Shown here piece by piece: positions 55,808 to 64,000 of a stretch of 64,000 nucleotides of DNA. The notes under the pieces are model-generated. The model was not told the DNA's origin. It was given only the letters and a program-made list of their open reading frames with translations, and made no database searches. Made by a program: the position numbers and the translations under genes. Source of the DNA: Dryococelus australis (Eukaryota > Arthropoda > Insecta > Phasmatodea > Phasmatidae); NCBI GenBank assembly GCA_029891345.1, contig CM056994.1, positions 55,583,251-55,647,250 on the forward strand, given 5' to 3'. Position 1 is the first letter of the stretch. Each line of letters opens with the position of its first letter.

Positions 55808-56081
55808 CACTGTATGAAATTATTCGGAAATTTACCACACATGTGTATACGCTTTGTAAGAATGCGGGAATGGTAATTTTTTTGCCCTATACGTCCATTG
55901 TAGTATTCCTACATTTGCCCCGGAAACAGTCAAATGCGTAGGGAAAGTTCCCAAATTTTTATAGTAGCGATGTTAAATATTCCCATATCTGCAGCTTGGT
56001 GTGTGGTATTATTAGCACACAGTCTATAGGTTAAAAACTTCCATTACAGTTTAGAAAGTTTACCAAAAAATTTTTACAGTG
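55808..56081. mobile_element. CACTGTA-ended MITE
   Basis: The left end CACTGTATGAAATTATTCGG and the inverse of the right end CACTGTAAAAATTTTTTGGT are imperfect inverted repeats of about 30 bp, flanked by TA on both sides. The 274-bp interior is non-coding. TA flanks and the CACTGTA end suit a Tc1/mariner-type MITE. Confidence 0.65.
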
Positions 56082-56777
56082 TACGTTCGAATGTACAGCT
56101 CGAGAGTTTTGTTGTTGATGCTTAAAAATCCTAATAAAACAAGTTCGACAGGAAACTACTAAGTAAAGCTGTAAAATTAGAATAATTATTTTACGGACAT
56201 TGATGAGTAATTGATATGTAGGCCTATGTATTTATCCACATCACCCCCGTCATCAGTACCTAGTCATTGCAGCTGAGCTTGCTACGACACATCGCTCGGG
56301 TGCAACAGATGTGAGCTCGAATATCGGTTGGACTTTCAGATTTTTTTTTTATATTAACAGAAAATATTTAATTTACGTAGAGCCAAACGAATCTTTAGTT
56401 GCACAAACCAAATCTTACAGTTTGCAGCAACCTAATAAGAACAACAAAATAATTTGGTTTCAACAAAAAAAAACATTTCGTTGCCCTAATTTGGTTGCGT
56501 CAAACAAACTTTGTTTTATTCGCCAAAATCATTTTCTCAGTGTAAGCGGATGATGTCTACACTTCGTGGCATGGCAATTTCCACCCTGCTTATAATTTCA
56601 ACGGCGTAAATCTGCCCCCGATAATCGGAAAAATGAATGGGAATCGCCACGCCCCTGGAAGCAGCTATGGGAACGAGCATCTCCACGTATGCTGTATACA
56701 AGTGGGACTGCATTATGCCTCGAGGCGTACGAGATAGCAACCCACTACCCGTTGCCTACGAAAGAGCCCGTGTGAAC

Positions 56778-57005
56778 TTAAAAAAATCGGGTTTGGCTGT
56801 GTTGAGGACACAGCCGTTTGTTTGGCGTGAATATGTCTGCGTTGACACTCTCGGACGCCTTGATGTTTATTTTACGTACCCGGCACCGCTTCTCTCGAAC
56901 ATATGGGGTTTTATGGCTATCACTGGATTGCTTTTGAGTTGCCCTCTCCAACGATATACGATTTCTGTATTTCGACTTGGCTTTTTGACGAGTATAGGCC
57001 GACAT
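56778..57005 (-). CDS. Family E basic protein frame (E3)
   Basis: An ATG at 57005, in AACACAATG, opens MSAYTRQKAKSKYRNRISLE, then TQKQSSDSHKTPYVREKRCR and KINIKASESVNADIFTPNK. About 75 residues with high K/R content remain before the frame leaves the repeat. Agreement with E1 and E2 at the protein level, including near-identical initiator context in E2 and E3, argues that this was once translated. It is probably the N-terminal part of a transposon protein, and it is unlikely to be functional as it stands. Confidence 0.42.
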   Translation of the reverse strand: MSAYTRQKAKSKYRNRISLERATQKQSSDSHKTPYVREKRCRVRKINIKASESVNADIFTPNKRLCPQHSQTRFF

Positions 57006-57416
57006 TGTGTTAAGTTTTCTTAATTTTTTGCATTAAACTCGTACAATTTCACCATAACCACGCCACACAAATGTTTTTATACACTCAGTCGATTGATCTT
57101 GACGAGAGCTGTAGAACAAAACTTAAACGAGCGTCGTAGCTACTCCTAGTCAAAAGTTATACTACACGGAAATTATGAGATGCGGCGAAACGAACTTAAA
57201 ATTGCCCCCCCCCCCCCCTCCGCGCTGGCGATGATTCGCAGTCCTCACTCAACGTATTCTTTGATCATTTTCCAATGGAGTGGTATAATAGAATTTTGAA
57301 TGTAGACAATAGATTCGGAGCTGCAATGCCTAACTGTATCCCCCGGTTTTGTTATAATCGGGTTTTCTGGATTGCCTCCCAATATGGTTGCAAATTTAAA
57401 GACGTATTCACGTTAA
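56781..57416 (-). mobile_element. Family E repeat copy E3
   Basis: This copy is collinear with E2 and lies in the same orientation. Shared blocks: GGTTTGGCTGTGTTGAGGAC, ACATATGGGGTTTTATGGCT, TTGATCTTGACGAGAGCTGT, a poly(C) run at 57206-57219, and TGGTTGCAAATTTAAAGACG with edge ATTCACGTTAA. It is the best-preserved copy of the coding end. Confidence 0.72.
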
Positions 57417-57419
57417 TAA

Positions 57420-60400
57420 AAGAGCGTGACAAACAAAACAACTTATCTCGAAATCCGCAAGTGAATAATTTTCCGAACCGACGGTTCACATGCAGTATCA
57501 ATTGAGTAACGATAATTAACGGCTGATAAATGGAGACGCTGTCCATAATGACGAAAAATAGGACAGATCTCTGTACTTAGAAAACACGGAACCTGTCTGT
57601 GTATTTCTCGTAGTTTCGGGTTTAGGCTTTGACGCCGAAACTACTGTACACGAAGAGGCATTAGCCGCTGCAAACGATTGTTCGTGCGGCAGTTGCGATA
57701 TTGAAAACACTTGAGCCTTCAGGCAACACAGGTTAGCACAAAAGAAACATAAGTGTTTGCTATTCCTGTACAAAAACGATACCAAAAAACATTTTGCGTC
57801 GTTTAAAGTTACCCCAGCAGATACAAAGTAACCCGCTGTTTATTACGGCTCATGTGAATTTACGTATTTGAGCTGGGGGCTGTAAGACGAATGTATGCAT
57901 TATTGGATCCAACTGGTATTTTTCGACTCATCTAGTTGTAGCCCTTAAGCTGGATGTAAACCATATATCTCTGGCTTGTTTCTTTTCGTTGTAAATATTT
58001 AAGAGTTGATATAGAAAACAAAAGTTTGTTATGGCAAATAGAACTACACGAATGAACATTTGGAGTTTTCATTAATTCACTTCTATGCATATTTTTACTT
58101 AAGAAATAAAAAACAACAAAATAAGAAACTTTTGAATACGATAACAGATGTGTCAACACTAAGAGAAGATGAACAATATTGATTCCAAATAAATTATTAG
58201 TTGTACCCTATGCCTTAAAAGGTTTAGCTTTTAAAAATTGAATAGGGAAATTAGTTTTTGGATAAACATTACCTACTACATCAAAGATGACGCGGACCTA
58301 CCCACCTTAAGTGGAGACGCTAACTAAAAAACACAAATATCGTTTTAAACCGTTTTCAAGGCGATACAAAGAGACCAAAAGAAATATTTTTTTGTACAAA
58401 GAGCGCGAAGGTGCATTACAACTAAACGTTGAGCTTATCAACCCGATTTATGACACTAGATACCTACATATTGTATTCGGACACGTGGCCAATGATAATA
58501 CCAGTAAAGTTTACACATAAAAACAAATACTGTGCGGTATTAACGCAATTAAATAGCGTATACAAAATGCAACGTCGGCTGATTTTTCGGAGCCATGTTG
58601 AAAATTTCCTAGCTGCAATTGCGATGTAAACAGCACTGGGATATACTTATCTCGTAGTATCACAAATAAATATTACACTATAAATATTATACGCATACTT
58701 TCTATGCTGGAAAACAGGCCGTAACAATAAAGGAACATACTTCAACAGAAATAACCGTCAACAAAGCAATGTGACTATATCATGTATTTTAAAAATAGTA
58801 TGGGGAGAATGGAATGGTTTCCATGAGTCATGGACCGTTTTTGACTTCAAGCCAACAGCTCGAACTGAGCGAAAGAAAGTCAAACGAAAGCAGTCACACT
58901 GTAAACTCTTCGTACGATGTTTCTCTCTCGTCGTCGAGAGTTACGAAAATAGAATTCGAGAATACTTCTATAATCTTACATGTTCCTAAATTCAGGACGA
59001 GATTTCCCCAGTTATGACTTGGCATCTTTTGACGGAACCTTTCTAAGAGAATTTGAGGCTACGGGTGGAGGAGAAATCCAAAATCCCGAACTCCAGAACA
59101 AATTTAAACTTGAAATTGAATCTTAATCCAAACAGTTCGCCGTGTATTTCGTTTACGTTTGTTGCCTAGATGGATAGAGAGTTATGAAGATTCCGTTTTA
59201 GTTGGTATAAACTCTCGACTCGACATTTTCTTAGATCCAAACCTTTCCCCGTGAAAATCGTCAGTGGAGTCAACAATGTTATTTGATTGAGTGATAGTAA
59301 ATACTGAGAAAAGAGTTATTCATACGAAAACATATAACAGATAATTTGTAAAACGATGACATATAATTAATGTCCTCTCACAAGTCTCCAAAAAACAACA
59401 AAAAAGTAAAACCACAATCAAAGCAAGTTAAAGGCGACATGCCAGAAGTGTAACAGATATAGATAACCACTAAAGCTCTACATGACAAGCCCATAGTGTC
59501 CGGGTTCGATATTTTATCGGGTCAAGTTAGATGTTGCTGTCCCCTTTAATAAATAACAGTATTTATGGTCAACTGCATGTCTTTATGGCTCAGAAATAGA
59601 TATGAATGTCTAGCTATTTTTGTTCTTTAAAATTTGCACGATCCCTCAATATTACGTTTCCCCTGCTTAAGAAAATCGTTTCACCGGAGTAATTTTTTTA
59701 GGGGCGGGAGTGGGTAGATGGCGGGGGAAATTCACGCTTAAAGCAACATGCGACAAAAAAAAAAAAAAACCTACTACTTTGAGCTATGCCACCACGATTA
59801 CGTACTGAGTTACTCAAGTGACAAAAGTTTTTGAGCCTTACTTCGGAATTCATGTTCGTGTGGTAATGATTCCTACAGTCAAGTATAGTATAATTACGGA
59901 GTCACGTTGCTCCCGCAAAAATTTACGCTAAACATTCGCCTATCGACCGTTCATTCCCCATTCACCTAAAACTTGAACAAGGACAAACAGGAAACATTTC
60001 CGCAGAATGTACCTCAGTTCAAGTAAAACAATGTACAAGGCAACATTATATAGATAAAACAAAGTAGGAGATGTCAAAGGAAAACATTTTGCTGTCAAAT
60101 ATTAATTCTGTTGTAATACCGGACACTAAAAAATAACTACGGCATAATTAGGAAGCTAGAAAGAAAACTGAGGAAATTCTTTGGGTCAAATCGACATACA
60201 AGTTGTTATCTATTTTTTTCCAGTCGATTGTTTTTCTTGATAAAATGATGTGTTAATTATTGCCAAACTTGTAATCATTGCTGTAAAAGGTATGATTGTC
60301 ATCGACTTTACTACGTAATCTGATAAATCAGATATTTCAATTACACGTAGAGTACACTATTATATGTATGAAGTTATTTATTTCCTCAAAAGCATAGAGT

Positions 60401-61735
60401 CAAATGTATAAGAATAATTAAAATACGTCTGCAAAAGTAAACATATATATATTTATATTTATATTTATATATATACACACACACGTCTTATACGTAATTT
60501 TCCGAAAAATGAATGTTAAATTGTCGTAGTATGCATAGAATTAAGAATGTTATAGTAATTAAGGACTTTGATACAGACGAACGAATTTCTTTAAAGACTT
60601 ATGAGCAGCACAATCAGAAGAAATGCCACGGTAACTGTAAAACTAGATTGCAGCGAAGAATTTTCCAGCGATTTCGCCTGTAATTTCTTACACCAAAAAA
60701 AAATCCGTACCCTGTAACCAGCATTTCCTTTATGACGATCTTTCAAATTGTTTGGTTGAATTAAAAATACAGAAATGATTGTGATTTTTTAAAATATATT
60801 TTGGTATGGAAATTAGGATGGAGCAACAATGGGACGTTCAGTTGTTTACACGTGTCCTTGACGTTAAGTATTTGAAGGCAAGTTTCTTCCGAAGCCAAGA
60901 ATCACTTCATAGACGACCTTGGCGGTGTAGTAAGTTTGAATGCCAGCTTACAGTTGTAGAGAACTTGGGTACAAGTCCCAGGTAAGATGAATAGTTGGGT
61001 GACGTTTTCACCTAAACACAAGAATGGTTTAGTTATAAGAATGGTTTAGTGTGAAATTCTTTCTCTCCCTTTCTGTTGAATGTCAGGCCGGTATATAGTG
61101 GGAGAATTATTTAGTAATAATAATAGCAATAATAATAGAAAATAAAAGTAATTGTACAAAGTGTCGAAACATTAATCCATAAAATGTTAGTGAAGCGTTT
61201 TGCCGACCTATTGTTCACGGCCAGTGTGGCGGATTGGCGGGGTGAATTAAAATGACGGTGAAGTGGAGACGCAACAAATATGTGAGATAAAATAGGAGAC
61301 ACTCCCCTCTCCGGGCTTTAAAAAAAAACACACCTAGGTAGAGTCCTGTGGTTAGTTATACAATAACACAAGACTGAAAATAAGTTTTTGTGAAGCATCA
61401 AAGTAAATTAATAAATACATGCTGAAACCTTAATTTCTTTACTGCCTGTCGCACATGTGATAAGCCATTGCCGAATTGGGATGGTCCATTGATTTTTAGG
61501 CTACCGAAATAACGGGTGTACTTGTCTCGTGAACGGCGATGCTGTGGCTAAAAATACATCGCCCAATCGAACGTATTATTTATAATGAAGCTAGATTTTT
61601 TGGCAAACGTTCTGGTGCGAGAGTTTGGCGATGTACCACTGTCTCCATGCATTCGACAATTCGCGCCCAAGCAAATACCTAGAGCTCGTCAAGGCCTGAA
61701 ACAAGACCTTTGGAGCAGGAAACTTGTTGATTATA
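57420..61735. other. Unassigned AT-rich region
   Basis: Over 4 kb with no copy of the window's repeat families and no supported gene. Frames at 57516-57785, 58311-58629 and 58771-59017 have no recognised domain or clear splice signals. A (TA/TTTA)n stretch lies at 60443-60484 and an AAT-rich run at 61111-61140. Confidence 0.4.
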
Positions 61736-62159
61736 GGCTGTTCACGGTAAAATGAGCACTTTTGAAAGCCCTGCTTACGATCTACTTGTAAGCACGTTGC
61801 GTATTGTTCCGTCTTATGTATAATTAACGTAGCCATAAGCCTCGTCGCTTTAATCATGGGTCGGTCAGGTGAAACTGTGAAATTATTAGATAAGTAAATA
61901 TTTGACAAGTCTGGTAATTTTTATACTCAGGTGCATTAAAAAAACAGAAAGTGAAAAAAAATAATTTAAGTTATCACAAATGGACACCTAACACTTTTTA
62001 TTCGACGTTAAGATATGGAACTACTTTCCCATCCATCGTTACCAACTTTACACTGGGCACATGTCACCCAGTGCGCCCGTTGACATATATGCAGGTAGAG
62101 GCATTGGCTTTTTTCTAAGGTTGATTTCAAAAGTGCTCACTTTATTGTGAACAGCTTTT
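61736..62159 (+). mobile_element. Family A MITE copy A7
   Basis: The left end is GGCTGTTCACGGTAAAATGA after TATA, and the right end is CTCACTTTATTGTGAACAGC. All family blocks are present, including GATCTACTTGTAAGCACGTT and CGTTACCAACTTTACACTGG. With A2 it is the best-preserved copy. Minus-strand frames across it are accidental. Confidence 0.87.
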
Positions 62160-62344
62160 AGCTATGAATCAATGGCGGATCTGCATCCCTTCGATGCTAG
62201 AGAAAAATGCCGTACGCAGCCCAAGCTCATGACGTGCGAACCCCTAGTTTGTGCTGACTGCGAATCATGACGAAAAAAGCTCACGGAACGTTTCGTAAAT
62301 TCAACGGGCAGCTTTTACTGTGCCGTATGCGGGCGGCAGCTATA

Positions 62345-62773
62345 GTCAATTCACGGTTTCTTCGGCCTTTTTAAATCAAACCTTTGAAAAATATCCCCAT
62401 GTATGACGTGTTTAGTTATTTCCTAAATACGCCCTGTATCACAAGCGTTTCATACTTGTATTCATAGTAGAAGTTACTTTTTTCCTGTTAAATTGAAATG
62501 TTATTAATATCTTATTCATAAATTATAATGCTTCACAGATAAATAATTTGAATAAAAAGCAGGGAGAAAATAGGTATGTTGGTAACGTCTAGTAAGAAAC
62601 AGTTCTTATACAAAATATCATTACAACTGAGTGCGTACGAACGTGGTGCGTTGTCCCTCTGGTTGTAATTCTCCAGACCTGTTAAGCTTAGTTCGCACGA
62701 GGCGGAGGAATATCCTGGAAGTAGAACATTAGCAGGACTTCAGAAAAGGCTGAAGTAACCGAGAATGGATTAT
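62345..62773 (+). mobile_element. Family B MITE copy B7
   Basis: The left end is GTCAATTCACGGTTTCTTCG after TATA, and the right end is GAAGTAACCGAGAATGGAT before TATA. Shared blocks include TATGTTGGTAACGTCTAGTA and CGCACGAGGCGGAGGAATAT. It is full length, non-coding, and only about 185 bp from A7. Confidence 0.87.
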
Positions 62774-63299
62774 AACGACCCAATTCCTGCAGTGTCAGCG
62801 GCAATTTGTTCTCGCATGGCGCGCTTACAGATCGCGTACTACGCAGAGAGAACGTCCCCGGGACGCAATAAGAAGACGCGCGCCTCCCACGCGCAAGAAT
62901 GCGCGAAAAAAAAAAAAAAAAAGACCTTCCTTTGGGGCCATGCATACAAATAAGCTGATTTGCACTGGCGAAACGAGCGCCCGAGACCAGCGTGGAACAG
63001 ACTAGGGGGTGGAGTCCGTGCTACAAGTGCCTTCGGAGGAGACGCTCCCGAGGAATAAATAACCTTTATTTAAAATCCGCCCTGAGCAAAACAAATTCAT
63101 GGCTTCTACGTGGCGACACGCAGCGGGTCGGAACCGTACCTGTGGAGGTGTTAAACTGTATTTCCCGCCACAATGTTTTGCACAAGACAACGGATGACCT
63201 CCAATCCGGCCGACCACCAGAGAGATGTGCAAGCACCTCTCTGGTTACAAGCCAGTGTCTCCCTCCAATTGCCAAGGCGAAAGGAAATATAATTCCCGT
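62774..63299. other. Unassigned spacer
   Basis: Moderately GC-rich, with an A run at 62906-62921. No repeat or gene is supported. Confidence 0.4.
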
Positions 63300-63301
63300 C
63301 C

Positions 63302-63438
<137 letters not shown>

Positions 63439-63519
63439 ACTAACACGAGCATGTTACACACACACTCTGTCTCCCGTAGCATTTCTGTTTAATGTATTAA
63501 TAATTTTGAATTATATTCT

Positions 63520-63827
63520 GTCGACTGGGTTTTTACGGTGTCTATGCCGGTTTTTCCCAGTCTCTTCTAGTGATGGCTTAGCTATAAGTACTCTTAGCGA
63601 CGTAGTCATGGCCCCAATTGCAGACCATGGCTGCCCAATCACTCTCTGCCGTGATGCATGTATCCTTGCATGATTTACTATCCTTGTAGGTGTAAGGGGT
63701 CTAGCCCTGAGATGCAATAAATTCCCGCCATACCCACCAGGCTTTCACTTAACATTTAGTAATGGGGTCGTTATAAAAAAGTTGGTCGCAAGGACGTTGA
63801 CTAGGACCATAAGCACACGGTGTCATG
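63520..63827 (+). repeat. Family D repeat copy D2
   Basis: D2 starts TGTCGACTGGGTTTTTACGG and follows D1 through ATGCCGGTTTTTCCCAG, GGCCCCAATTGCAGACC, GTAAGGGGTCTAGCCCTGAG and TTATAAAAAAGTTGGTCG to GGTGTCAT. At that point similarity to D1 stops and a family A piece begins. No coding sequence is present. Confidence 0.55.
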
Positions 63828-63886
63828 CGCCCTCCAGTAAAGATGGTAACGACTGAGGGAAAATAGTTCCATGTCTTAAGAGGGCC
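63826..63886 (-). mobile_element. Family A fragment
   Basis: TCATGCGCCCTCCAGTAAAG, ATGGTAACGACTGAGGGAAA and TAGTTCCATGTCTTAA match the centre of family A in reverse orientation. No terminal repeat is present. It abuts the end of D2. Confidence 0.6.
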
Positions 63887-64000
63887 GCTTACTAGGCGCT
63901 TGAAATTTGTTGCAGTGTGTTGCGAAATCCGTTTTTTTTTTTTACGAAACTATTCCACGTGCGCTCAATGTGCTAGTTTACTAAAAAGAAAACAAACTTC

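Noticed and set aside
58771-59017. Possible exon with polar, serine-rich sequence
   Set aside because: Two overlapping frames are open with no recognised motif and no convincing splice sites.

Overview
This window looks like AT-rich, intron- or intergenic-type DNA from a large, transposon-laden animal genome, most likely an arthropod and plausibly a hemimetabolous insect. The grounds are Tc1/mariner transposase remnants of the arthropod type, several families of short TA-flanked non-autonomous DNA transposons, tRNA-derived SINEs, abundant microsatellites and no prokaryote-like gene packing. The species cannot be fixed from the sequence. I found no complete host gene, no rRNA, no convincing functional tRNA and no CRISPR array. 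Most open frames are short chance frames, or frames opened by repeats or GC-rich DNA.

The main content is repeats. Three related families (called A, B and C here) account for 19 copies or pieces. Family A is about 420 bp, with ends like GGCTGTTCACGG. Family B is about 410 bp, with ends like GTCCATTCACGG. Family C is about 230 bp and has A-type ends around an unrelated middle. All are flanked by TA. The left end of A is homologous to the right end of B, so they appear to descend from one element. Several are nested: a hairpin MITE sits in A1, a foldback element in B0, and A4 inside B3. Family E (three copies, about 630 bp) carries a short conserved frame encoding a very basic protein start that ends at the same repeat boundary in each copy. 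Family D (two copies) has TG at its left end and may be an LTR or a piece of one.

Recognisable DNA transposons are: a decayed Tc1-like transposase (about 37.19-38.10 kb, plus strand); a mariner-like element with about 270-bp inverted arms and a transposase 3' end (48.55-49.40 kb), itself inside a Harbinger-like element with TAA duplications (48.31-49.73 kb); a 217-bp internally deleted mariner-like element with the last transposase codons (25.61-25.82 kb), nested in a 597-bp inverted-repeat unit; a hAT MITE with an 8-bp target duplication (43.43-43.72 kb); and three foldback elements (1.87, 15.37 and 38.82 kb).

Four different tandem arrays lie within 1.8 kb at 16.13-17.88 kb. One is made of about ten 38-bp units, each carrying a sequence that fits the RNA polymerase III A box. 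A second block of the same 'GGTGACCTTGAC' satellite type lies at 50.2-51.25 kb. A perfect 42-bp palindrome with no spacer lies at 22.2 kb. Parts not listed are AT-rich DNA with scattered GC-rich, CpG-dense patches, in which I see no supported gene.
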